A stretch of 64,000 bases of DNA, from NCBI GenBank assembly GCA_963575745.1, contig CAUYUJ010009358.1, positions 97,501-161,500 of the forward strand, in the 5' to 3' direction. Within the stretch, counting starts at the first letter, position 1. Each line of letters opens with the position of its first letter. Positions 54,911-63,802 of the stretch are shown here, in pieces. A program made the position numbers and the translations under genes. This DNA comes from Prorocentrum cordatum (taxonomy: Eukaryota > Sar > Dinophyceae > Prorocentrales > Prorocentraceae). The notes beneath the pieces were generated by a model. It worked only from the letters and a program-made list of their open reading frames with translations, was not told where the DNA came from and searched no databases.

Positions 54911-55121
54911 CCCCCCTCCCTTTTATTACGAAATCTGGAGTACTTCCGCGAAAGCTTCCGGGAGCACGCCGCGCGCGCGGCGCACCGCGCGCCGAGCGGC
55001 CCCCCCCCGGGCGGGACCGCTCGACGCCCGCAGAGCGAGCGAGCGAGCGTGCCCGGCCAGAGCGCGTGGCGACGGGCAGAGCCGATCGGGGACTGCCCCA
55101 GCACGCGCTCGCAGGCCAGTG

Positions 55122-55289
55122 CAGGGAGGGAGGGGGGGAGGGAGGGAGGGAAGGAGGGAGGGAAGGAGGGGAGGGTGGAAAAGAAGGAGGGAGGGAGGGA
55201 AGAGGAGGAGGAGGAGGAGGAGGAGGCCGAGGACGAGGAGGTGGAGAAGGAGGAGGAGGAGGAGGTGGAGGAGGAGGAGGAGGACGAGT
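55122..55289 (+). repeat. GGGA/GGA microsatellite
   Basis: GGGAGGGA tetramers grading into GGA triplets. Confidence 0.93.
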
Positions 55290-55500
55290 GAAGCGGTGCG
55301 GATCTCCTGTCGACCTGTCTGGGCGGGTGTCTCCCGGTGCCCGACGGAGTACCTACCAGACCACCCCAAACCGACCCGGAGCCACCGCTGAGCTCGCCAA
55401 GTTCCGGCGGGGGGGTGGGGGCTCCAGCACGCCCAGGAGGCACGGTGGCGCCCCTGCACCCCCCCCATATGGATCGGGGCCCCTTAAAATTCCGGAGCGC

Positions 55501-56010
55501 ACCTTTAACTTAGATTATTGAACCTTTACTTAAACACCGAAACCTTAACTTAATTTCCAACCTTAAATGTGTACCTTACCTTTGCGCACCTTAACTTAAA
55601 TACGAACCTTACCTTAACGTGTCTTGAATTTTATGTCCGGAAAGTGCACATACTTTTACTTTAGTTGCTCCATAGATTTACGTTAGATTTATCCTGGATG
55701 TATCTCAGACGTGTCTTAGATTTATCTTAGATTGTTCTTAGATGTTTCTTAGATGTATATTAGAGTATCTTTCATATTAGATTTATCTTAGATTTATCTT
55801 AGATTTATCTCAGATTTATCTCAGATGTATCTAAGATGTATCTTAGATTTATCTTAGATTTATATTAAATTTATATTAGATTTACCTTAGATTTATCTTT
55901 ATCGTATGTTATAGTAGGTGCATTTCAGATGTATTTGTTTATCTCATATGTATATCAGGTGTATCTTATATGTGTCTTAGATGGTTATTAGATGCGTCTC
56001 GGTGTCATCT
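55501..56010 (+). repeat. AT-rich ACCTTAACTTAA and CTTAGATTTAT arrays
   Basis: ACCTTAACTTAA-like 12-mers (55501-55620) are followed by about 25 copies of an 11-12-mer CTTAGATTTAT (55680-56000). The same 11-mer builds the foldback at 62697-62985. Confidence 0.88.
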
Positions 56011-56314
56011 TAAACTATTATCAAACGCTGTTGAGAAACATGTCAGGATTATGTGTGTCTGTCCTGGGCCTGCGGCTCTGGAATCTAAGCTAAAGGTGCG
56101 CGGTGACAACGTATAGCGAGCTTGTTTCGGGCCCTCGGGCCCTTGGGGAGGAGGGCCCACGCGGCCTTCCTCGGCGTTTCGGTCCTGACGCGTCCTGAAG
56201 GGCCCTGGCGCGTCCTCCGCTGGCCCCTTGAACTTATGGCGCCCCTGTGGGAGGACGAGGAAGAGGATAAGGGAGGGAAGGGGAGGGAGAGGGAGAGGGA
56301 CGAGGGAGGGAGGA

Positions 56315-56386
56315 GCCATTTTGGCTTGCAGCAGCGATTCTGCCTCTCGATTTTGGCTTGCAGCAGCGATTCTGCCTCTCGATCGG
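56315..56386 (+). other. Putative tandem spliced-leader relics upstream of a gene
   Basis: GAGCCATTTTGGCTTGCAG then an exact 32-nt tandem duplication (ATTTTGGCTTGCAGCAGCG...). AGCCATTTTGGCT is 13 consecutive SL bases. The pair ends 5 nt before the ATG at 56387. A fortuitous match cannot be excluded. Confidence 0.5.
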
Positions 56387-57508
56387 ATGGTGAAGGATCG
56401 GAAGCCTCGAGAGGTTGCCAACCCGAATGTTGGGCAGGACAGCATTTGTGAAACTGTGCAGGGCTTCAAGAAGGATAAAAGCTGGAGTTCTTTGATACCT
56501 CAATTGGCAAATGCTCAGCACGCAGTGACTCCAATCATGACGGCTACGTTGGCACCACTATTGCAATATTTTTTAGACCTCGGCTTTACGAATTGCGTTT
56601 TACCCATGGCCAAGGTCGAGGCGTCCGTGCTCAGGGCAATGAGTGATCATGAAGAGATACCTAAAACACATTGCAGGACGCGCTGGGTGACGGAGGTGTC
56701 TGATCACATCAGGTTGTGTTTCAACATGCTAAGGCTTCTGAAAATGGAGGACGACAGCGAGAAGACGACTCCAAGTGGCAGGAGGCGGTATCCCAAAACA
56801 GGTGGGTTTCGCAAAACCATGACCCCCACTGACAACATCCTGATTCACGGCATGCTCAAGCAAGTCAGGCTCAATCGAATCGATGCGGCCGCCTCTGACA
56901 CTCCTACAGGCGGGGCCGCGAAATCCGATGATGGTATGTCTGGCGTTGGCTCGGCCTCCGTGATCTCTCACGAGTGCTCCTCAGCGGACCCCCGCGAGAC
57001 CCTGCTCAAACACTTCAAAAAGGTCTTCGCCGAGAAGTCGCCTCCAAAGCACGTGAGGCCGCGTGAGGAAGCAGATGATGACCACGTCTCAGAGGCCTCA
57101 GCCCCCCAGGGCCAACACATTTCCGATGATAGGTCTGGAAGTGACGAGGAGGAGGACGAGGGCAAGGATGTAGAGGTCAATGACACTTCCAAGGGCGAGG
57201 GCGGGGACAAGTACGACGCTCTGGGCGTGTACCAGGGGGGCGTCGGAGGCCACACTTTCTTGGACAAGAAGCCGCAGGCGAGGAAGAGGTCTGCAATCGA
57301 GGCATCGGCAGATGGGAAAAAACAGAAAACAAAACCGAAACACACACACACACACATCTATATGTATAGACACATATACACACATGTATATACAATATAT
57401 ATATATATACACATATGTATGTGTATATGTATATGTAAGTATATAACACATCGGACGGTCGGTGGAAGTAGTTCCCAACCATCCTGTGGTGTTGGGTCCT
57501 CGTGTTGA
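56387..57508 (+). CDS. Unrecognised intronless gene, possible retrogene
   Basis: The start MVKDRKPREVANPN is chosen because it follows the SL-like relics. The protein has an amphipathic region (SLIPQLANAQHAVTPIM...LLQYFLDLGFTNCVLP), a Cys/His pair (KTHCRTRWVTEV), then a long acidic, disordered tail (GSDEEEDEGKDVEV) and basic KKQKTKPKH. There is no recognised domain. Codon choice is mixed but protein-like over about 320 residues. The last 45 codons run into CA/TA microsatellite, so the natural end may be near 57320, where AAAAAACAGAAAACAAAACC could be a worn poly(A). Intronless structure plus SL relics suggests a reverse-transcribed copy. Confidence 0.6.
   Translation: MVKDRKPREVANPNVGQDSICETVQGFKKDKSWSSLIPQLANAQHAVTPIMTATLAPLLQYFLDLGFTNCVLPMAKVEASVLRAMSDHEEIPKTHCRTRWVTEVSDHIRLCFNMLRLLKMEDDSEKTTPSGRRRYPKTGGFRKTMTPTDNILIHGMLKQVRLNRIDAAASDTPTGGAAKSDDGMSGVGSASVISHECSSADPRETLLKHFKKVFAEKSPPKHVRPREEADDDHVSEASAPQGQHISDDRSGSDEEEDEGKDVEVNDTSKGEGGDKYDALGVYQGGVGGHTFLDKKPQARKRSAIEASADGKKQKTKPKHTHTHIYMYRHIYTHVYTIYIYIHICMCICICKYITHRTVGGSSSQPSCGVGSSC
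57341..57440 (+). repeat. CA then TA dinucleotide microsatellite
   Basis: ACACAC followed by ATATAT and TGTATATG. Confidence 0.93.
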
Positions 57509-57599
57509 AGAGACGGTGCCCCGCGTTCCCCTCCTTCCTCTCCTCCTCCCCCTCCTCCCTCCTCCCCCTCCTTGCCTCTGCTCTCGGCACACCTCTCAC

Positions 57600-59213
57600 A
57601 CGTGTCGTAGCCCCATAGGGAACTCCACCGAAGGCCCCAGTGGGGGTGTCCACATGCGGTTCCCCCACCCAGGGCAGCGTTTCGTAGCCCCAGAGGGAGC
57701 TCCACCGAAGGCCCCAGTGGGGGTGTCCACATGCGGTTCCCCCACCCAGGGCAGCGTTTCGTAGCCCCAGAGGGAGCTCCACCGAAGGCCCCAGTGGGGG
57801 TGTCCACATGCGGTTCCCCCACCCAGGGCAGCGTTTCGTAGCCCCATAGGGAGCTCCACCGAAGGCCCCAGTGGGGGTGTCCACATGCGGTTCCCCCACC
57901 CAGGGCAGCGTTTCGTAGCCCCATAGGGAGCTCCACCGAAGGCCCCAGTGGGGGTGTCCACATGCGGTTCCCCCACCCAGGGCAGCGTTTCGTAGCCCCA
58001 TAGGGAGCTCCACCGAAGGCCCCAGTGGGGGTGTCCACATGCGGTTCCCCCACCCAGGGCAGCGTTTCGTTTCCAGCCCCATAGGGAGCTCCACCGAAGG
58101 CCCCAGTGGGGGTGTCCACATGCGGTTCCCCCACCCAGGGCAGCGTTTCGTAGCCCCATAGGGAGCTCCACCGAAGGCCCCAGTGGGGGTGTCCACATGC
58201 GGTTCCCCCACCCAGGGCAGCGTTTCGTGGCCCCATAGGGAGCTCCACCGAAGGCCCCAGTGGGGGTGTCCACATGCGGTTCCCCCACCCAGGGCAGCGT
58301 TTCGTGGCCCCATAGGGAGCTCCACCGAAGGCCCCAGTGGGGGTGTCCACATGCGGTTCCCCCACCCAGGGCAGCGTTTCGTGGCCCCATAGGGAGCTCC
58401 ACCGAAGGCCCCAGTGGGGGTGTCCACATGCGGTTCCCCCACCCAGGGCAGCGTTTCGTAGCCCCATAGGGAGCTCCACCGAAGGCCCCAGTGGGGGTGT
58501 CCGCATGCGGTTCCCCCACCCAGGGCAGCGTTTCGTAGCCCCATAGGGAGCTCCACCGAAGGCCCCAGTGGCATGCGGTTCCCCCCCAGGGCAGCGTTTC
58601 GTAGCCCCATAGGGAGCTCCACCGAAGGCCCCAGTGGGGGTGTCGCATGCGGTTCACCCCACCCAGGGCAGCCCCTCGTGGCCCCATAGGGAGCTCCACC
58701 GAAGGCCCCAGTGGGGGTGTCCACATGCAGTTCCCCCACCCAGGGCAGCGTTTCGTAGCCCCATAGGGAGCTCCACCGAAGGCCCCAGTGGGGGTGTCCA
58801 CATGCGGTTCCCCCACCCAGGGCAGCGTTTCGTAGCCCCAGAGGGAGCTCCACCGAAGGCCCCAGTGGGGGTGTCCACATGCGGTTCCCCCACCCAGGGC
58901 AGCGTTTCGTAGCCCCATAGGGAGCTCCACCGTAGGCCCCAGTGGGGCTGCCCTCATGCGGTTCCCCCACCCAGGGCAGCGTTTCGTAGCCCCAGAGGGA
59001 GCTCCACCGTAGGCCCCAGTGGGGGTGCCCGCATGCGGTTCCCCCACCCAGGGCAGCGTTTCGTGGCCCCACAGGGAGCTCCACCGAAGGCCCCAGTGGG
59101 GCTGCCTGCATGCGGTTCCCCCACCCAGGGCAGCGTTTCATAGCCCCATAGGGAGCTCCACCGAAGGCCCCAGTGGGGGTGTTCGCATGCGTCTCCACTA
59201 CCCAGAGGTAGCG
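57600..59213 (+). repeat. 77-bp satellite, about 21 copies
   Basis: The unit GGGAGCTCCACCGAAGGCCC / CAGTGGGGGTGTCCACATGC / GGTTCCCCCACCCAGGGCAG / CGTTTCGTAGCCCCATA recurs every 77 bp. Variants (GTGGCCCC, CCAGAGGG, CCGTAGGCC) occur in neighbouring blocks, and two copies are shortened (near 58565 and 58645). The unit has no stop on the minus strand in any frame. Confidence 0.97.
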
Positions 59214-59365
59214 CCGCCGAAAACGATATTCACACTTGCGGTATTCACAGTTGCATATGGTTGGGTCCTTCGCCAGGCTATTTTTTTTTGCACTTCTGAT
59301 TTTGATGCCTCGGTCGGGCAGCCTCTCCCAATCAGACTCGCACGCGCCTGAAGGAGAAGTCCACC

Positions 59366-59716
59366 ATGAAGATTGGGAAACCGTCCATGGCCGCAGGTTC
59401 AGCGTTGGATGGCCCGCCGATTGCAGCAACGCCTGAGCCGAAGAAGTCCAGGAGCAAGGGAGGAGACAAGTCCGACACGAAGACGGAGATCGTGTTCGTC
59501 AGGCCTGCGATGTCTGGGCCGACTTCTGAGACCCCGCCCCGCTGTGAGCTCTGCGGCATCACCAAGGACAACAAAAAGATGCATATCTACAGCACTACGA
59601 AGGAGCGCCAGTTCTCTGTCATGACAAAGGTGCGTGATGAGATGATCAAGCGCAAGTTCACGAAAAAGCAGGTGCTCGCGATGCGCGATGACCTGCTGGC
59701 GTCCGATCCCGATTAA
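59366..59716 (+). CDS. Unrecognised small CxxC protein
   Basis: 116 residues: a disordered Lys/Ser-rich start (MKIGKPSMAAGSAL, PKKSRSKGGDKSD), a CELCGITKDNKKMHIYS segment with a CxxC pair, and a charged helix (VMTKVRDEMIKRKFTKKQVLAMRDDLLASDPD) before TAA. Codons end mostly in G or C. The CxxC pair alone is half a zinc site; partner ligands may be the upstream Cys/His or another subunit. It stands just right of the 77-bp satellite. No family recognised. Confidence 0.6.
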   Translation: MKIGKPSMAAGSALDGPPIAATPEPKKSRSKGGDKSDTKTEIVFVRPAMSGPTSETPPRCELCGITKDNKKMHIYSTTKERQFSVMTKVRDEMIKRKFTKKQVLAMRDDLLASDPD

Positions 59717-60138
59717 GCCCGCACCTGAGATCGCTACTCTTTTGACTGTTCTACCCTTGGTGAGTGCACTTTTCGCGCCCTTGCTCAGATTTGGGTACGC
59801 CATGGGGCTTGCCGTCTTTGATGCAGCTCGTTGTGCACCTCTCTTTCATGCTATATGCATTGTCACGGTTGGGTTCTCTGACATCACGTGAAAAAGGGTG
59901 GACATGAAAAGCGATGGGAGGCGATATCTTCGTCTACCCTTCAAGCAGGTCGTGCGCAGGCCCGTGGCTCGTGGCAGGTAGTGCGCAGGCTCGTGGTTCG
60001 TGGCTCGTGGCATGTGGAACGCAAGCTCGCTGCAGGGTCGTGGCTCGTGGCAGGCATCCGTCATATTCATCAGAGTGGCTCGTGGCAAGTGGCACGCCTC
60101 GTTCACGTCTGACTCCTCGCAATGGGTTACCACGAGGG
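59717..60138. repeat. GTGGCTCGTGGCA minisatellite region
   Basis: CGTGGCTCGTGGCA words recur about eight times at 59940-60095. The minus strand reads these as LPRAT peptides downstream of an SL relic. Confidence 0.7.
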
Positions 60139-60160
60139 CTTGAACCAAAATGGCGACGGA
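60139..60160 (-). other. Spliced-leader relic, 20 of 22 bases
   Basis: The minus strand reads TCCGTCG then CCATTTTGGTTCAAG, differing from the dinoflagellate SL at two positions. Purine-rich GGAGGAGGGGCGAGGAGGG lies upstream of it, as for the LINE SL. Sequence beyond CAAG is CCCTCGTGG, not a GT donor, so it is not an SL-RNA gene. Confidence 0.75.
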
Positions 60161-60696
60161 GGAGGGGCGAGGAGGGCCAAGAGGACGGGGGAGGGGAGAG
60201 GGAGGGAGAAGGGACTTTGCATACAAGCACACACGCGCGCACATTCAAGTATGTATGCAAGTAGTTGTGTGCATATGTATGAGCGCGCATGTGCGTGTAC
60301 ACATGCCCGCACGTTATATGCGACTAACGTCGGCACGAATCAACACCATGCGTGCATAACTGCTTGAACGCGTATATTGTAAAGTGGGACTGGCATAATT
60401 ATACATATATAATAGCGATATATATATACATACATATGCATATATATATGTGTGTATACACGTAGAATGCACACAGGTGGTTCAGTCATCGCACAAACAT
60501 AAATGCGAAGTTCCTGATTTGATTCTGAACAATGTTGTATCGGGCTATTTTGGCTGTCATCATATATGTACGATTGGACGTTCTCCTCGACGAGGACTCC
60601 GGCCTCGCCGACGTCGTCTTACCTAACAAGAAACACGTTTGAAACATAGGCAGTGCTCGATTATCCTCGTCCTCATACCTCTATTCCTCATCGCGC
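60161..60696. other. Spacer with ATAT/TATG tracts (60395-60460)
   Basis: AT-rich dinucleotide runs; no gene recognised. Confidence 0.5.
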
Positions 60697-60758
60697 TCGA
60701 ATCCGAAAAGCTCGAATCGAAGCCGTTTTGGCTCAAATCGAAGTCGGTTTGGCTCGAT
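60697..60758 (+). other. Tandem 20-21-nt repeats resembling degraded spliced leaders
   Basis: Three adjacent units begin TCGAA. The middle one, TCGAAGCCGTTTTGG then CTCAAA, matches the SL at 17 of 21 positions. The third (TCGAAGTCGGTTTGG then CTCGAT) matches less. They lie 50 nt upstream of the ATG at 60809. Confidence 0.45.
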
Positions 60759-60808
60759 CTTCCGAGCTTTCGCGCCGAGGCGCTTGCCGACTACGAGGGA
60801 TCGACCTC

Positions 60809-62469
60809 ATGGCGCCGAAGAAGGCGATGAAGAAGGCGAAGGGCAAGGCCGCGGGGACGAAGGGCACGAGCGCCCTGCGTCGCCCTGCTGCAGCTGCGAA
60901 TTCGTCGTCAAAGCAGGAGTGGCAGTTGGCGGTGAGGGACTTGCCAAAGCAGGGGGCAGTAGTCAAAGCGAAGTTCGACGCCGACGAGGACGAGGGCCAG
61001 CGCCTTGACGGGGGGGCTGATTCGAGGCAGACGTCGCTGTCCCAGCGCCACGTCTTCAAGATGTGCAGGGAGAGCATCTGCCAGGAGGACTTGGACAAGT
61101 ACGACTGGTACAAGTCGAAAGAGTGCACCATCAAGGGGAAGGAGCGCTTGGCCAACGAGATCATCAACGCGTACGTGCCGAGGGACGTGGGCTACGGCGG
61201 TCGCATCAAGCCCGACAAGATGGCGCTGCAGAGGGTGACCAGCCGAGAGCACTCGAAAGAGGACTTGCTCATCATTATATGTTCCTCCTCTTCCCACAAT
61301 TAAAACTTAAGCAACGGAAAACATGTATCAACAAAACAACATTAAGCATCAGAGCATTGCGCATTAAACAACGAAAATGCATAATATTCAGGACAGCACG
61401 ACCAAGCAGTCTTTCAAGAAGAGCATCATGATTCAGAAGATCTTCCACGGTAGCAAGCACGCCTTCGAGGACGCCCACGACGCTGGCGACGTCTGGACGG
61501 ACCCCGAGGGCGAGACGCGTTTCGTGTACGACACGCAAACCAAGAAGGCCTCTGACACCAAGCGCAACAGGAGGGAGGGCAAGGAGTCTTGGGACGTCAA
61601 GGACTCGAAGAAGTTCATGGGTGGCTTGGCTGAGATTGGAGATTTCGACGCCCGTCCTGACTGGTTCATCGAGGGTCCTCCACGGACCAAGAAGCAGAGG
61701 TCCGCCTTGAAGGACACGTGGCCATCCAAACGCGTTTCAGAGTTTACTGCCATGGCGTATACTCCCCCTCCCCTTCCTTCTCCGCACTCGCATCCTCTGT
61801 GTTAGCTCATTCTCCTCAAATTCAACCTCCTAGGGGAGGCCCCTTGGTTCCAATTTCGCGTTGCTGGGCGGATTCTGGAACCGCCCCCCGCCCCATGCAC
61901 GTCTTGAGCCATAATGTTATATTACGGCGTTCTCCCTCATCCTCCATATTGATATCCTCATCTGGCGTCGGCTCAAGACGTGCATGGGACGGGGGGTGGT
62001 TCAGGAATCCGCCTGGCCCCGCGAAATTGGAACCAAGGGGCCTCCCCAAGGAGGTTGAATGTGAGGAGAATGAGCTAACGCAGAGGATGCGGGTGTGGAG
62101 GCCCCTCAGGACACCATGGCGAGCGAGTCCGACTACCTGCTGCTCCAGAACTGCAACGGCAGCCTCACGTCACTGTCAATGGACCTGCAGCGGATGTCGC
62201 CCGCCCTCTGTCGGTCCAGCCAGAGCGAGCTGGTGAAGAAGTTGGCGAACACGGGCTTGGATCTTCTGAAGAAGGCAGTCGCGCCGAGCAACCTGGTGAC
62301 GAAGCTCCTCATGACGGAGCCTGAGGAGGTGACGAAGGTCGCAGCTGAGGACGCCCTCATCGCGGCGGGCAAGATCTACGAGGAGCTGTCCGAGGTGCAC
62401 AAGCAGATGAAGGACATCCTGGCGGCCGACAAGCGGAGGGCGCAGAAGGCCTTGAAGTCGTCGGCGTAG
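60809..62469 (+). CDS. Three-exon gene, unrecognised lineage-specific protein (377 aa)
   Basis: Exons 60809-61261, 61392-61712 and 62110-62469 all join in phase 0. The first starts MAPKKAMKKAKGKAAG, a basic nuclear-protein-like N-terminus, then has MCRESICQEDLDKYDWYKS and VPRDVGYGGRIKPDKMALQ. Exon 2 has VWTDPEGETRFVYDTQTKK and DARPDWFIEGPP. Exon 3 is helical (SELVKKLANTGLDLLKKAV, KIYEELSEVHKQMKDIL) and ends ALKSSA-TAG. Both introns begin GA and end AG, with AGGAC at each boundary. Third positions are strongly G/C. No domain recognised; a chromatin or RNA-associated role is only suggested by the basic N-terminus. SL-like repeats precede it. Confidence 0.75.
61262..61391 (+). other. Intron 1, GA-AG, 130 nt
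   Basis: Donor AAAGAG then GACTTGC; acceptor ATATTCAG then GACAGC. AGGAC is present at both junctions. The intron is AT-rich, unlike the exons. Confidence 0.65.
61713..62109 (+). other. Intron 2, GA-AG, 397 nt, mostly a palindrome
   Basis: Donor TTGAAG then GACACG; acceptor CCCTCAG then GACACC. AGGACAC is duplicated at the two junctions. A GT donor at 61758 would break the reading frame into exon 3. Confidence 0.65.
61790..62090. mobile_element. Inverted-repeat element, 121-bp arms, 59-bp loop
   Basis: Left arm 61790-61910 (GCATCCTCTGTGTTAGCTCA...GCACGTCTTGAGCC) is matched by right arm 61970-62090 (GGCTCAAGACGTGC...TGAGCTAACGCAGAGGATGC) at roughly 90%. It occupies most of intron 2, suggesting the intron arose by insertion of this element. 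Confidence 0.9.
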
Positions 62470-62531
62470 GGTGCGATCAGCTCTCGCATTTAAACGTGGG
62501 CAGACGGCAAGACGCAAGTCTGGGAGGCCAC

Positions 62532-62683
62532 TGGGGAGAGGGGAGTCAGGAGGCGGGCGATAGAGAGAAGGAGTGAGGAGGAAGAGTGAGGAGGAGTGAG
62601 AAGAAGGAGTGAGGAGGAAAGCGAGGACGAGGAGTGAGGGGGGGAGTGAGGAGGAGGAGGAGGAGGAGGAGGAGGAGGAGGAG
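62532..62683 (+). repeat. GGA/GAGTGAGGA microsatellite
   Basis: GAGTGAGGAGGA repeats ending in pure GGA. Confidence 0.9.
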
Positions 62684-62696
62684 GTTGTCTGAAATT

Positions 62697-62985
62697 GACG
62701 GCGTCGTCTGAAATGTATCTTAGATTTGTCTTAGATTTGTATTAGATGTGTCTTAGATTTGTATTATATTTGTATTAGTTTTATCTTAGATTTATTGTAG
62801 ATTTTTCTTAGATTTATTTTTAGATTTGAAATATCTAAGATAAAATATCTGAGATTTATCAAATCTAAGATATATCTACGATAAATCTGAGATAAATCTA
62901 AGATGAATCGAAGATGAATCTAAGATGAATATAATACAAATCTAAAACAAATCTAAGACGAATCTAAGACAAATCTAAGACACAT
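62697..62985. repeat. Foldback built of TCTTAGATTTG / CAAATCTAAGA 11-mers
   Basis: The left half is about 12 copies of TCTTAGATTTGTA-like words and the right half their complements (GACAAATCTAAGACGAATC), meeting near 62825. It could form a very long hairpin. Confidence 0.9.
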
Positions 62986-63363
62986 TTGCGCTTGCCGTCT
63001 ACCTTCAGCGTCCTGCCTGTCCAGCCGACATAGCTGCATTTCTACGCTATGAGGTGCGCGGTGAGCAGGCCGTGCTGCGAATGCAATCGTGCGACAACGG
63101 TTGCAGGGGAAGCGCGCTTGGGATGCGCGCTTGACGTGTCCTTTCAGCTTGAAGGGAAACTTACTGATAGAGATTGCGAGGATGTTGCTCAGCAGCACTG
63201 CCTGGGCCTACCACTTGCTTGCGTTGGGAAGGAGGGAAGGGGCAAGGTCGGGAAGAAAAAACTAATCAAACCGAACAAACAACGGTTAAATCAAACAAGC
63301 AAAAAAGGCACACGCATTGCATTGAAATTGCTTTCACAATGAGCATGCAGTACAATTTCGTGT
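62986..63363. other. Spacer, no gene recognised
   Basis: Short frames on both strands with Cys residues but no convincing domain or splice structure. Confidence 0.45.
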
Positions 63364-63493
63364 GACAGGAGTTATGTAAGTTTGGTGTGTTTCAGCGCTT
63401 CCCCACAAACCATACATAAGTCCTCCTGAATTGCGACAGGAATAATGTAAGCTTGGTGTCTTTCAGCGCTTCCCCACAAACCATACATAAGTC
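63364..63493 (+). repeat. 70-bp tandem duplication
   Basis: TTTCAGCGCTTCCCCACAAA with CCATACATAAGTC occurs twice, 70 bp apart, each preceded by GACAGGA-T-ATGTAAG. Confidence 0.92.
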
Positions 63494-63802
63494 TTCACTG
63501 GATACCACCTGATGATAAAACAGACAATAGATCAGTGCGTGAAAAAAGTAGTCGACATTAACTTTGGTGCTGCCTAAGAGTCCCTAGCGGCACCTTTGCA
63601 TCCTTGCCTCGTCGGCCCATCCTTCCTTCATCGCCCCACCAACTTTAACGCAATTGAAACAACTCTGCATGGGCGTCCGAGGGGCTGGCATCCTAACCGC
63701 GCATTCACGTGTTGTTACTGCATAGCCATACAGATACATTGACATATGCACACGTATACATTGTGACCGTACATAGCAATTCTGACTCAAGCTGTTCGGC
63801 AG

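Larger units (their letters stand above)
52090..54942. mobile_element. Family A TIRs bounding a 2.85-kb composite
   Basis: The left 140 bp (52090-52230) is a family A element up to GGCCTGGAAGA. The matching right end (CCCTCCCTTTTATTACG, AAATCTGGAGTA) appears only at 54911-54942. Everything between, a 577-bp tandem array and a LINE fragment, therefore lies inside one A element or joins two broken ones. Confidence 0.7.

Noticed and set aside
57177-59429. A 750-codon minus-strand frame over the 77-bp satellite
   Set aside because: All three minus frames are open there because the unit lacks stops; it also overlaps the plus-strand CxxC gene. Kept as a finding, not a gene.
60139-60160. Treating the minus-strand frame downstream of this relic as a gene
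   Set aside because: The frame is dominated by a CGTGGCTCGTGGCA minisatellite and has no recognised domain.
61904-61920. CTTGAGCCATAATG, close to an inverted SL 3' end
   Set aside because: It lies at the arm-loop border of the palindrome, and the remaining SL bases do not match.
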